Positions 1 through 7,644 of a stretch of DNA of 64,000 bases are shown here, in pieces. The stretch covers positions 310,001 through 374,000 of the forward strand of contig JAGIBK010000004.1 of NCBI GenBank assembly GCA_017744355.1, read 5' to 3'. This stretch comes from a bacterium (GTDB taxonomy: Bacteria; Cyanobacteriota; Sericytochromatia; S15B-MN24; UBA4093). Numbering within the stretch: position 1 is the first letter of the stretch; every line of letters begins with the position of its first letter. The notes under the pieces were generated by a model that worked only from the letters and a program-made list of their open reading frames with translations, searched no databases and was not told the DNA's origin. The position numbers and the translations under genes are program-made.

Positions 1-448
1 CCTCGAGGCTCGAGGCCAGGCGCGCATCCAGGGTCATGGGCAGGTCGTTGAGCCGGCGCACCAGGGCCAGGTGGGTGTGAAGACGCACCACCAGCGCGGG
101 CAGGGTCCGGCCGGGCTTCAAGAAGAGCCCCCCCGCCATCCACTCCGGCACCTCGATCACGTCGAAGGGGTGCTCGGCGTGCAGGGCCCGCACCGCCTCG
201 GCCGCATGCCGGGCCCACGGCAAGAGAGCAGTCGAGAGGCCCCATGCCCGGTTGAAGGCAGGCAGTCGATAGCGACTGGGGAAGGCGAGGCCGTGGTAGC
301 ACGGCCCCTTCTCCTCGGGGACGGGGGCCACCGGCAAGAGGACCCGCACGTCATGGCCCTCGTCCGCCAGGGCCCGCGCCAGGGTGCCGGTATAGGTCCC
401 GATCCCCCCGGCGCCGACCGGCTCGGGACAGAGCAGGCCGATCCGCAT
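1..448 (-). CDS. Glycosyltransferase family 4, N-terminal part (runs off window)
   Basis: The first 149 codons of a GT-B fold glycosyltransferase are visible; the rest lies beyond base 1. The protein opens MRIGLLCPEPVGAGGIGTYT, the strand-turn-helix with GGIGxY/F that binds the acceptor side in GT4 enzymes, followed by an ARALADEGHDVRVLLPV helix-strand and a DVIEVPEW strand, all typical of the N-terminal Rossmann half. GT4 enzymes add a sugar from an NDP-sugar to a glycan or lipid at the cytoplasmic face of the membrane. Its ATG shares one base with the stop of the upstream radical SAM gene (TGATG), so the two are translationally coupled. The substrate cannot be told. Confidence 0.85.
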   Translation of the reverse strand, partial: MRIGLLCPEPVGAGGIGTYTGTLARALADEGHDVRVLLPVAPVPEEKGPCYHGLAFPSRYRLPAFNRAWGLSTALLPWARHAAEAVRALHAEHPFDVIEVPEWMAGGLFLKPGRTLPALVVRLHTHLALVRRLNDLPMTLDARLASSLE

Positions 449-1938
449 CAGCCCACGCCCGCCAGGTTCTGGTTGGCGCTCTCGCGCTTGCGCGCCGCCT
501 CGCGCTCCAGGCCGAAGTGCCAGTTGGTCGGCGCATGCCAGACGGCATGCTTTGCCAGGCGAAGGGCCGCGAAGGGCTTGACGAGAGGCGAGGCCTCCCG
601 GAGGGCCCGCTGCCGTCGGGTCCACTCCAGCTCGCCCTGGGCCCAGCGGTAGGCGAGCTTCACCTTGGCCTTGTCCAGGTGCCGGGTCCGCACCACGCAG
701 GCCGTCCCGCCCAGCTCGTGGTAGTTGCCCGTCTCCGTGACGTGGCCGAGCTCCTCGGCCTCCTTGCGGTAGACGGTGCCCAGGTACGGGGTCATCAGGG
801 AGACCGAGTAGTTCATGGGCAGGGCCTGGGCCATGCGGACGGTGGCGACCACGCTCTCGAAGGACTCCGAGGTCGAGCCGACCACCATGAACCCGGTCAG
901 CTCGATGCCCAGCTCCTTGCAGCGCGCGATGTTCTTGAGGGTCAGCTTGAGGGCGTCCGGGTGCTGGCGGATCTCGCGCAGGATCGCAGGATCCGCCGAC
1001 TCGATCCCCGTCATGAGCCGGGTGAGGCCGCCTTTGGCGAGCACGTCGAGGGTCTCGGGGTCCAGGCTCTCGAGGTCGGTCTCGATCACCCACTTGAAGC
1101 CGTAGGCCCCCTGGGTCATGGCCTCGGCGATCGCCCTCAAGCGCTTCTTGACCAGCCCGATGTTGGGATCGCGCGCCTGCAAGAAGCGCGCCCCCAGGGC
1201 CTTGAGGTGGTCGAGCTCGGCCTTCACGCTCTCCAAGGAGCGCGCGCGCCACGGGCCGCCCTGGTGGACGTAGTAGGGGCACATGGAGCAGGCCTTGGGG
1301 CAGCCGCGGCTGGTCAGGACGTAGTAGGTGGCGCCCGCGGCCGTGCCGTCCGGGCTGTAGCGGCGCATGTCGAGCAGGTGCCAGGCCGGGAAGGGCAGGG
1401 CGTCGAGCTGGGCGACGTCCTGCAAGAGCCAGCCGCCCGGCGCGAAGGGGACCTTGGGGGTCCACACCTGGGCGTGGTGCTTGCCCGCGAGGAAGTCGGC
1501 CACCAGGGCCTCGGGCTCCCCGAAGAGGGCCCCGTCCAGGCCGCAGGCGTCGAGCCAGCGGGTGTGAGTCGTCTGGATCACGTTGCCGAAGACGAAGACC
1601 TTCACGCGGGGCAGGACGGTCTTGATCACCTTCGCGATCGAAAGGTCCTCCTTGAGGGTCGGCAGGCTCAGCCGGACCCCCACCGCATCGGGGGCCTCCT
1701 TCTCGAGGGCGATGAGCAGGTCCGTGCGCTTGAGGCGCTCGGCACAGGCGTCGATCACGCGGACCTCGTGCCCCTCGCGCTCGGCGACCGCCGCCGCGTA
1801 CATCATGTCGAGGGGTGGGGTGAAGGCGCGGTAGCGATAGCGGCGGTTGATGGGGAACATGGTGCCGAGACCGCCCGCCTTGTCCCGATCGCTGATATAG
1901 CCCGGAAGCTCCGGCGGGTTGATCAGGTGCACGCGCAT
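448..1938 (-). CDS. B12-binding-domain radical SAM protein
   Basis: A 496-residue protein. The N-terminal about 150 residues form a Rossmann-like cobalamin-binding-type domain (MRVHLINPPE..., TPPLDMMYAAAVAEREGHEV, then a strand VRVID). The radical SAM cluster motif CPKACSMC (CxxxCxxC) sits near residues 211-218 after TSRG, followed by a TIM-barrel with GIESADPAIL. Such proteins make carbon-radical methylations or rearrangements, often of lipids or antibiotics, at the cytoplasmic membrane. I chose the ATG at 1938 rather than an upstream one because AAGGAGG lies 5-6 bases before it. The gene overlaps the glycosyltransferase and is 29 bases from the dehydrogenase, so all three are probably one envelope-sugar or lipid operon. 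The substrate is unknown. Confidence 0.85.
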   Translation of the reverse strand: MRVHLINPPELPGYISDRDKAGGLGTMFPINRRYRYRAFTPPLDMMYAAAVAEREGHEVRVIDACAERLKRTDLLIALEKEAPDAVGVRLSLPTLKEDLSIAKVIKTVLPRVKVFVFGNVIQTTHTRWLDACGLDGALFGEPEALVADFLAGKHHAQVWTPKVPFAPGGWLLQDVAQLDALPFPAWHLLDMRRYSPDGTAAGATYYVLTSRGCPKACSMCPYYVHQGGPWRARSLESVKAELDHLKALGARFLQARDPNIGLVKKRLRAIAEAMTQGAYGFKWVIETDLESLDPETLDVLAKGGLTRLMTGIESADPAILREIRQHPDALKLTLKNIARCKELGIELTGFMVVGSTSESFESVVATVRMAQALPMNYSVSLMTPYLGTVYRKEAEELGHVTETGNYHELGGTACVVRTRHLDKAKVKLAYRWAQGELEWTRRQRALREASPLVKPFAALRLAKHAVWHAPTNWHFGLEREAARKRESANQNLAGVG

Positions 1939-1967
1939 GGGACCTCCTTGGAGTGTCGAGGGCACTC

Positions 1968-3284
1968 TTACGTAGAGCGGCCGATACCGGCGTAGGCGAA
2001 CCCGGCGGCTCGGACCTCGCCGGGCGAGAGCGCATTGCGCGCATCGAGCAAAAAGGGTGTCCGCACCTGCCGGCGCAGGCGCGAAAGGTCGAGCTCCGTC
2101 CAGGCCGCACGCGCGTCGAAGATGAGCGCGTCGGCCCCTCGGGCCGCCTCGTAGGGGCAGGCGGCGACGACGAGCGCCGGGCAGCGGGCAGCGGCGTCGC
2201 GCCCCCCCTCGGGGTCGTAAGCCCGGACCTTGACCCCGATCGAAAGCAGGTGCTCGGCCAAATCGAGCGGGAGAGAGGCGTTCCCGTCGTCGGGCGCCGC
2301 ATCCAGGCCCATGAGGACCACGGTGCGGCCCTTGAGGACCTTGAGATGACGCTGGAGCTTGGTCACGGTAAAGGCCCGCCGCTTCGAGAGGGTCGCCTGC
2401 GCTGCGCGCAGCACCCCGGGCGTCTCGCCGTACTCCTCGGCCAGGCGATTCAAGGCCGCAAGCTCCCCGGTCGCGGCCCGCTCGCCCCAGGCCCAGCCGC
2501 CCGCGCCCGCCAGGCGAGGATCGAGCCCCAGCCCCAGGGCGAGATCGGCCTGAGAAGCGCCGAAGCGCTCGCAGAGCTGCGTGAGCTCGTCGGAGAAGGC
2601 CGCCCGGGTCGCCAGGAAGGCACTGGCGGCGAAGGGGACGAGCTCGGCGGTCGCCGGGTCGGTCGCGACCAGGGGGATCCGCTCACTTCCGCGCCACGGC
2701 GCGTAGAGGGCCCGCACCGCCTCGAGCGCTCGGGGGGCGGTGGCCCCTACCAAGAGGCAAGGGGGCTCGAAGGCGTCGCGCAGGGCGCTACCCGCGCGCA
2801 GGGGGCCCGGCAGGGTGACCACCTCGAAGGCCGGCGCGCGGGCCGGCGCCCCGGCGCGGACCGACACCCCCGCCGCCTCGGCGAGCCACATGCCGACCCA
2901 GGCCGCGCAGCCGATGGGGATCATCCCCTTGAGGGCGATCAGGGTCTCGCCCTCAAGGGCCGCGCCCACCTGCTGGGCCGCACGGCGCAAGGCCGTCAGA
3001 TCGGGCTCGCCGGAGCTCGAAGGGGGTGTCTCGATGGCCATCAGGACCACGTCCGCCTCGGCGACGCTGGGCGCAAGGGCGGTCGAGAAGGAAAGGTTTC
3101 CCGCCATGTGGTGAAAGGCGAGGAGCCGCCCGAGACCGGGCTCGCGAACGCTCAGCTCGCCGCGCTCCAGCCGAGAACGGCGCTCGGGATCGTCGGCGAT
3201 ACACCGCACCCGGTGACCGATCTCGGCGAAGAAGGCGGCCATGACCAAACCCTGCCGGCCACAGCCGACGACGCATACCCGCAT
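1968..3284 (-). CDS. UDP-glucose/NDP-sugar dehydrogenase homologue lacking the catalytic Cys
   Basis: A 438-residue protein colinear with UDP-glucose 6-dehydrogenases. It has the N-terminal NAD site VCVVGCGRQG, the EPGLGRLL segment, IETPP, the KGMIPIG strand, the central helix PFAASAFLATRAAFSDEL and the C-terminal DARNALSPGEVRAAGF. The start at 3284 is preceded by GGGAGGG. In the family the oxidising centre is GxGGSCFPKD; here the aligned stretch is GAGGWAWGER, so the catalytic Cys is Ala (codon 2490-2492) and the following Lys-Asp is Glu-Arg. It may therefore bind NAD and a nucleotide sugar without completing the two-step oxidation, or do different chemistry. The surrounding frame is intact, so this is not simple decay. 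Confidence 0.8.
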   Translation of the reverse strand: MRVCVVGCGRQGLVMAAFFAEIGHRVRCIADDPERRSRLERGELSVREPGLGRLLAFHHMAGNLSFSTALAPSVAEADVVLMAIETPPSSSGEPDLTALRRAAQQVGAALEGETLIALKGMIPIGCAAWVGMWLAEAAGVSVRAGAPARAPAFEVVTLPGPLRAGSALRDAFEPPCLLVGATAPRALEAVRALYAPWRGSERIPLVATDPATAELVPFAASAFLATRAAFSDELTQLCERFGASQADLALGLGLDPRLAGAGGWAWGERAATGELAALNRLAEEYGETPGVLRAAQATLSKRRAFTVTKLQRHLKVLKGRTVVLMGLDAAPDDGNASLPLDLAEHLLSIGVKVRAYDPEGGRDAAARCPALVVAACPYEAARGADALIFDARAAWTELDLSRLRRQVRTPFLLDARNALSPGEVRAAGFAYAGIGRST

Positions 3285-3404
3285 TCGAGCCCTCCCGCAT
3301 CCCATGGTCGGATCGGCTCAGATGGTACAATCGATCCCCGCTCGCGACGAAGGGCGCGCGCGCCCAAAAATCCGGTGCGCGTCGCCACAGGAAGGCTCGG
3401 TAGG
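3285..3404. promoter_or_regulatory. Divergent intergenic region between sugar cluster and thrB
   Basis: This 120-base gap separates two divergent units and must hold promoters in both directions. On the plus strand a TACAAT (3326-3331) could be the -10 for thrB, but no good -35 lies 16-18 bases upstream, so the assignment is weak. Nothing else stands out. Confidence 0.3.
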
Positions 3405-4319
3405 ATGCCAGATTTCGAGGTCGTCGTCCCCGCCACCTCCGCCAACATGGGCCCCGGCTTCGATTGCTTGGGCCTCGCGCTGCCCGTCTACAACCGCTTC
3501 CGCATCGACGTAGCCCCGGCTGGGGCCCCTAGCTACCGATTGATGGGCGAAGGAGCGGCCGAGCCGCTCGAAGCCGGGCGCAACCTGTTTCTCGTTGCTG
3601 CCGAGCGGCTTGCAGCCGAGGTCGGCACCTCGCTACCCCCGCTCTCGGTCGTCTGCGAGGCGGCCATCCCGCTCGGGCGCGGCCTCGGCTCCAGCGCAAG
3701 CGCCGTGGTCGGCGGGCTCATGGCCGCCAACCACGTGCTGGGCGAGCCTCTCGCCCAGGCCGACCTCTTGCGCCTCGCCACGGCCCTCGAAGGCCACCCG
3801 GACAACGTGGCACCCGCCCTGCTGGGGGGCGTCTGCCTCGCCCTGGAGGGCGAGGGGGGGCTAATCGTCGAGCGCCTCATGGTGGCCGAGGAGCCGGGGC
3901 TCGTGGTCGCCGTTCCCGCCTTCGAGCTCGCCACCGCGATCGCCCGCGCGGCCTTGCCTTCGCTTGTTCCCCATGCCGATGCGGTCTATAATGTGGGGCG
4001 CGCGGCCCTGCTGGTTTCCGCCCTCTTTTCGGGGCGATACGAGCGCTTGGCCGAGGCCCTCGCCGACAGGCTCCACCAACCCTATCGCGCCCCATTGGTC
4101 CCCGGCATGGCCGAGGTGACGCGCGCGGCGCGCGAGGCTGGAGCCTGGGGAACGACCCTCTCGGGGGCCGGGCCCACCTTGCTCGCCTGGTGCCCCGTCG
4201 AGGGGCGCGACGCCGTCGCCCGCGCGATGGCCGAGGCCTGGGCGGAGGCAGGGATCGTCGCTAGGGCCTTTCCGAGTGCGATCGCCGCGCAGGGCGCCAC
4301 CATCCATCCGGCCGCATAA
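3405..4319 (+). CDS. thrB: Homoserine kinase
   Basis: A 304-residue GHMP kinase that phosphorylates L-homoserine in threonine synthesis. It begins PATSANMGPGFDCLGLALP, the family N-terminal motif. The ATP-binding PxGRGLGSSAS loop appears as PLGRGLGSSASAV near residues 90-100, and the C-terminal GAWGTTLSGAGPTLLAW motif is present. Length matches the family (about 300). I start it at the ATG at 3405, where homology begins; a much longer upstream reading frame exists but has no coding character. The gene is 25 bases from lysC and in the same direction, so both probably form a small aspartate-family operon. Confidence 0.95.
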   Translation: MPDFEVVVPATSANMGPGFDCLGLALPVYNRFRIDVAPAGAPSYRLMGEGAAEPLEAGRNLFLVAAERLAAEVGTSLPPLSVVCEAAIPLGRGLGSSASAVVGGLMAANHVLGEPLAQADLLRLATALEGHPDNVAPALLGGVCLALEGEGGLIVERLMVAEEPGLVVAVPAFELATAIARAALPSLVPHADAVYNVGRAALLVSALFSGRYERLAEALADRLHQPYRAPLVPGMAEVTRAAREAGAWGTTLSGAGPTLLAWCPVEGRDAVARAMAEAWAEAGIVARAFPSAIAAQGATIHPAA

Positions 4320-4344
4320 CGGGCCGTCTCGAAGAGGATCACCC

Positions 4345-5595
4345 ATGGCCTTGATCGTTCAGAAGTTCGGCGGCTCGTCCGTCGCGGACGTGGAGCGGAT
4401 CCGGCACGTCGCGCGCCGGGTCGCCCAGACCCGCCGCGAGGGCCACGACGTCGTGGTCGCGGTCTCGGCCATGGGCAAGACCACCGACGGCCTCGTCGGC
4501 CTCATGAACCAGATCTCGAGCGCCCCCTCCCCCCGCGAGGTGGACATGCTGCTCTCCACCGGCGAGCAGGTCTCCATCGCGCTGCTCGCCCAGGCCCTCA
4601 TCGAAGAGGGCGTGAGCGCCGTCAGCCTCACGGGCTGGCAGGCGGGGATCACCACCGAGCCCGTCCACCGCAACGCCCCCATCAAGACCATCGACACCCG
4701 CCGGGTGAAGGGGCTCCTGACCGAAGGGTACGTGGTCGTGGTCGCGGGCTTCCAGGGCGTCACCGAGGCGGGATCCATCACCACCCTCGGCCGCGGCGGC
4801 TCGGACACGACCGCCGTCGCGCTCGCCGCGGCCCTCTCGGCCGACTTCTGCGACATTTTCACCGACGTGGACGGGGTCTACACCGCCGACCCGCGCGTGG
4901 TGAAGGATGCTCGGATGCACGCCGAGATCTCCTACGACGAGATGCTCGAGCTGGCGAGCCTGGGCGCCAAGGTGCTGCACCCGCGCTCGGTCGAGTACGC
5001 CAAGCACGCCAAGCTGGTCCTGCGCGTTCGGTCGAGCTTTAACGAGGGGACCGGGACGGTCGTCAAGGGGGTGGATCAGTTGGAACAGTTGAACCCGGTC
5101 ACCGGCGTCACCGCCGACCTCAAGCAGGCCAAGCTCGCCGTCCTCCAGGTGCCCGATCAGCCCGGGGTGGCCGCCCAGCTCTTCAACGCGCTCGCCAAGC
5201 AGCACATCGACGTGGACATGATCATCCAGACCGAGCACACGACGGGCGGCTCGGACCGTACCGACATCGCCTTCACCGTCAGTGAGGGGGACCTCTCGAG
5301 TGCTCGGCGCGTCGTCAACGAGGTGGCCGAAAGCCTCGGCGCCTCGGGGGTCATCGCCGCGGGCGACGTGGCCAAGGTCTCCATCGTGGGCGCCGGCATG
5401 ATCAATCACCCGGGCACGGCGGCGGCCATGTTCTCGGCGCTCGCCGACGAGGGGATCAACATCCAGATGATCTCGACCTCCGAGATCAAGGTCTCGTGCG
5501 TGATCGCGCGAGACCAGGCCGAGGCCGCCGTCCGCGCCCTGCACCGCCGCTTTGCGCTCGGCGCGGTCGAAGCCCCGCTCTCGCCCCAGCCGTAA
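4345..5595 (+). CDS. lysC: Aspartate kinase (monofunctional, two ACT domains)
   Basis: A 416-residue aspartokinase, the first step to Lys, Thr and Met. It starts MALIVQKFGGSSVADVERI, the kinase signature; the ADP-binding FTDVDGVYTADPR segment follows near residues 170-190 and the kinase domain ends at about residue 245. Two ACT domains follow (VTGVTADLKQAKLAVLQVPD... and VAKVSIVGAGMINHPG...), the usual sites for feedback inhibition by Lys and Thr. The start at 4345 has AGAGGA upstream. A hairpin terminator follows the stop, so transcription from thrB-lysC ends here. Confidence 0.96.
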   Translation: MALIVQKFGGSSVADVERIRHVARRVAQTRREGHDVVVAVSAMGKTTDGLVGLMNQISSAPSPREVDMLLSTGEQVSIALLAQALIEEGVSAVSLTGWQAGITTEPVHRNAPIKTIDTRRVKGLLTEGYVVVVAGFQGVTEAGSITTLGRGGSDTTAVALAAALSADFCDIFTDVDGVYTADPRVVKDARMHAEISYDEMLELASLGAKVLHPRSVEYAKHAKLVLRVRSSFNEGTGTVVKGVDQLEQLNPVTGVTADLKQAKLAVLQVPDQPGVAAQLFNALAKQHIDVDMIIQTEHTTGGSDRTDIAFTVSEGDLSSARRVVNEVAESLGASGVIAAGDVAKVSIVGAGMINHPGTAAAMFSALADEGINIQMISTSEIKVSCVIARDQAEAAVRALHRRFALGAVEAPLSPQP

Positions 5596-5608
5596 CCCTT
5601 CTCTCTCG

Positions 5609-5634
5609 ACGGACCGCCTTGGCGGTCCGTTTTC
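5609..5634 (+). terminator. Rho-independent terminator of thrB-lysC
   Basis: A 10-bp perfect stem ACGGACCGCC / GGCGGTCCGT with a TT loop is followed by TTTCT, just after the lysC stop. Confidence 0.85.
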
Positions 5635-5652
5635 TATTGCGGGGCCGGGCGC

Positions 5653-5686
5653 AAAAAAAACCGCCCGGGCCTGAGCCCGGGCGGTT
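5653..5686 (-). terminator. Terminator of tRNA-Leu
   Basis: On the minus strand a 12-bp stem (AACCGCCCGGGC / GCCCGGGCGGTT, loop TCAG) is followed by eight T residues, four bases past the tRNA 3' end. Confidence 0.88.
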
Positions 5687-5689
5687 GAG

Positions 5690-5772
5690 TGCGGAAGAGA
5701 GGACTTGAACCTCCAAGGGGTTGCCCCCACATGCTCCTGAGGCATGCGCGTCTGCCATTTCGCCACTTCCGC
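5690..5772 (-). tRNA. tRNA-Leu (anticodon CAG)
   Basis: An 83-nt class II tRNA. The acceptor arms GCGGAAG (5772-5766) and CTTCCGC (5697-5691) pair over 7 bp; the D-arm TGGCGAAATGGCAGACGC, the anticodon stem CATGC/GCATG around loop CTCAGGA (anticodon CAG), a variable-arm hairpin and the T-arm GGTTCAAGTCC are all present. The long variable arm is as expected for tRNA-Leu. The 3' CCA is not encoded. A strong terminator follows at once. Confidence 0.95.
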
Positions 5773-5839
5773 GAACCTCTTTAATATAACACACGACCTT
5801 GGTCAGGTAAAGCCCTTTTTAAGCAATCACGCGATTTTT

Positions 5840-5868
5840 TTGAGCAAGCGGGCTGGATAAGCTAGAAT
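5840..5868 (+). promoter_or_regulatory. Promoter giving a leaderless response-regulator mRNA
   Basis: TTGAGC (5840-5845), a 17-bp spacer and TAGAAT (5863-5868) are followed seven bases later by an in-frame ATG at 5876. The expected +1 falls at or next to that ATG, and no Shine-Dalgarno sequence precedes it. The -10 overlaps the alternative ATG at 5867, which argues against that start. Confidence 0.7.
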
Positions 5869-5875
5869 GGCGGGC

Positions 5876-6550
5876 ATGAACGCCGATTCGCACACCTCGA
5901 ACCGCCCCATTCGCCTTGCGATCGTCGAGGATGACGACCTGTTCCGGGACCTGCTGCGCATGGCGCTCGCCTCCATCCCGGGCATCTCGGTCATCGCCGA
6001 CTTTGGCGACGCCGACAAAGCCGAGGCCGAGCTCCCTCGGCTCAAGCCAGACGTCCTGCTGCTGGACATCAACCTGGGCAAGGGCCGCAACGGCGTGCAA
6101 CTCGGCCTGTCGCTCAGGCGCGTCCTGCCCGAGGTGGGGATCCTGCTCTTCTCCAATCACCGCGAGCCCGACTTCCTGCTTTCGGTTCCCACCGAGCAGG
6201 CGGGCGGCTGGTCTTACCTGCTCAAGACCTCGGTGCGGGACGTCGCCACCCTGGAGCGGGCCATTCGCGGCTCGGCTGCAGGCCTCGTCGTCCTCGACCC
6301 ACGCCTGGCCGCCGGCTTCCGGAGCCCCGTCGACGGGCCGGCCCTCAGCGAGCGGCAGATCTCCTTGATCCAGCTCATCGCCCAGGGATTCAGCAACAAG
6401 GGCATCGCCGCGCGCCTGGGCCTCTCGGAGAAGACCGTCGAGAACCAACTCGGGATCCTCTACCGCGAGCTCGGCCTGGACACCTCCGACTCCGAGACCC
6501 ACGCCAGGGTCCGGGCCGCCCTGCTCTATCTGCGCGGCATCGCCGTCTGA
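5876..6550 (+). CDS. NarL/LuxR-family response regulator
   Basis: A 224-residue DNA-binding response regulator. The receiver domain spans residues 10-130, with the acidic pocket IVEDDDLF, the phosphoacceptor Asp in DVLLLDINLG and the conserved Lys in SYLLKTS. The LuxR-type helix-turn-helix follows at about residues 155-215 (LSERQISLIQLIAQGFSNKG then GLSEKTVENQL). I choose ATG 5876 because a near-ideal promoter places the transcript start there. It faces two sensor kinases encoded convergently 3 bases past its stop, so it is probably their partner. Target genes are unknown. Confidence 0.9.
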   Translation: MNADSHTSNRPIRLAIVEDDDLFRDLLRMALASIPGISVIADFGDADKAEAELPRLKPDVLLLDINLGKGRNGVQLGLSLRRVLPEVGILLFSNHREPDFLLSVPTEQAGGWSYLLKTSVRDVATLERAIRGSAAGLVVLDPRLAAGFRSPVDGPALSERQISLIQLIAQGFSNKGIAARLGLSEKTVENQLGILYRELGLDTSDSETHARVRAALLYLRGIAV

Positions 6551-6552
6551 GG

Positions 6553-7644
6553 CTAGGCGACGGGCAGCGGGAAGCGCAGGCGCAAGCCGACGCGCTCCGG
6601 ATGCTCGCTCTGCTCGGCCCACTCCCCGGACAGGAGCGCCACGCGGGCGTCTAGCAGCGCGAGGCCGGCGCCTTGGCGTAGGGGTTCGAGCGCCACTCCC
6701 TCGCCCCGGAAATCGACGTCGAGCATCAAGGCGCCCGGGCGATCGCCCTCCGCTCCCAGCCGGATGCGCCCGGCCGCGTGGCGCGGCACCATGTCGAGGA
6801 GCTGCTCCACGACCCGGTAGAGCTGCAAGCGCAGCGCAGGGGTGAAGCTCTCCAGCAGGACGGACTCGACTTCCAGCTCGAAAGCGCCCTGCCGGCTGCG
6901 GACCAGGGCCCGCAGCGCCGGGGCGAGGCCCACCTCGATGATCGAGGGATGGAGCAGGTGGCTGAGGTTCCGGATCTCCGCGTCCCGCAAGTGGTCGAGC
7001 CGCGCGAGCAACGTCTCGAGGAGCTCGCCGTGTCCTTGGCGCAAGCGGGTCACGCCCTCGTGGATGGCTTGCAGCTCGGGCTCGACCTGTCGCTCCAGCA
7101 CCGCCACGACCTCGTGACGACGCAGGTCGCGCGCCTTGAAGAAGGCCTCGCGCGACTCGAAGAGGAAGCGCACCGCGCGGCGGCTCGCTTCTTGCTTGCG
7201 CGCGGCCTCGCGGAGGAACACGGTCTGGTTCTCGAGCGAGAAGGCCACCAGCAGCATCGCGTACAGGCACATGGCGACCTCGAACAGGTACCGTCCCGGC
7301 GCGAAGGCCACCCCGAAGGCCGCCTGCAGCGCGGTCGCGCGCGCGCAGCCGATCCCCAGCCCGACCAGGGTCCAGAGGCCGTAGTACCCGACCCAGTTGC
7401 GCCAGAGGGGAGCATCGAAGCTCCAGCCCGCCGCCTCCACGCGCTTCAACAGCTCGAGCGCCCCCATGACCAGGGCGAAGGAGCCGCATCCCACCAGGAT
7501 GGCCACCTCGATCCCGAAGGGATGGTGGGCGGCGTCGGCCTTGTCGGCCCACGCGAGGAGGGTCAGGGTCATGGGCGCCAGGACGATGAAGCCGGTCCAG
7601 GCGAAAAAGCGCCGAGACGGCAGGACGATGCCCCGCCGGATCAT
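6553..7644 (-). CDS. NarX-type sensor kinase-like protein with degenerate kinase core
   Basis: A 363-residue membrane protein. Roughly four hydrophobic segments fill residues 12-135, then a long helical linker leads to LSHLLHPSIIEVGLAPAL, the position of the HisKA_3 dimerisation helix. The ATPase N-box that normally reads ExLxNxxKHA is EQLLDMVPRHA, and no clear DxGxG box is visible; the C-terminal GLALLDARVALLSGEW resembles the GLxxMxxR box. It may therefore be a regulatory partner rather than an active kinase. Its ATG overlaps the stop of the upstream kinase by four bases (ATGA), so the two are made together. Confidence 0.75.
   Translation of the reverse strand: MIRRGIVLPSRRFFAWTGFIVLAPMTLTLLAWADKADAAHHPFGIEVAILVGCGSFALVMGALELLKRVEAAGWSFDAPLWRNWVGYYGLWTLVGLGIGCARATALQAAFGVAFAPGRYLFEVAMCLYAMLLVAFSLENQTVFLREAARKQEASRRAVRFLFESREAFFKARDLRRHEVVAVLERQVEPELQAIHEGVTRLRQGHGELLETLLARLDHLRDAEIRNLSHLLHPSIIEVGLAPALRALVRSRQGAFELEVESVLLESFTPALRLQLYRVVEQLLDMVPRHAAGRIRLGAEGDRPGALMLDVDFRGEGVALEPLRQGAGLALLDARVALLSGEWAEQSEHPERVGLRLRFPLPVA

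Noticed and set aside
517..1995. Long plus-strand open frame of about 490 codons over the radical SAM gene
   Set aside because: High G+C removes stop codons from antisense frames. The frame is rich in Gly, Arg, His and Leu-Glu-Asp dipeptides without motifs, while the minus strand encodes a clear radical SAM protein with a good ribosome site.
1953..3404. Upstream extension of thrB over the dehydrogenase gene
   Set aside because: The extension is antisense to the dehydrogenase gene, has no motifs, and homoserine kinase homology starts exactly at the ATG at 3405.
4339..5766. Long minus-strand frame opposite lysC, running into the tRNA
   Set aside because: It overlaps a certain aspartate kinase gene and a tRNA and has the same low-complexity His/Gly/Asp-rich antisense composition.
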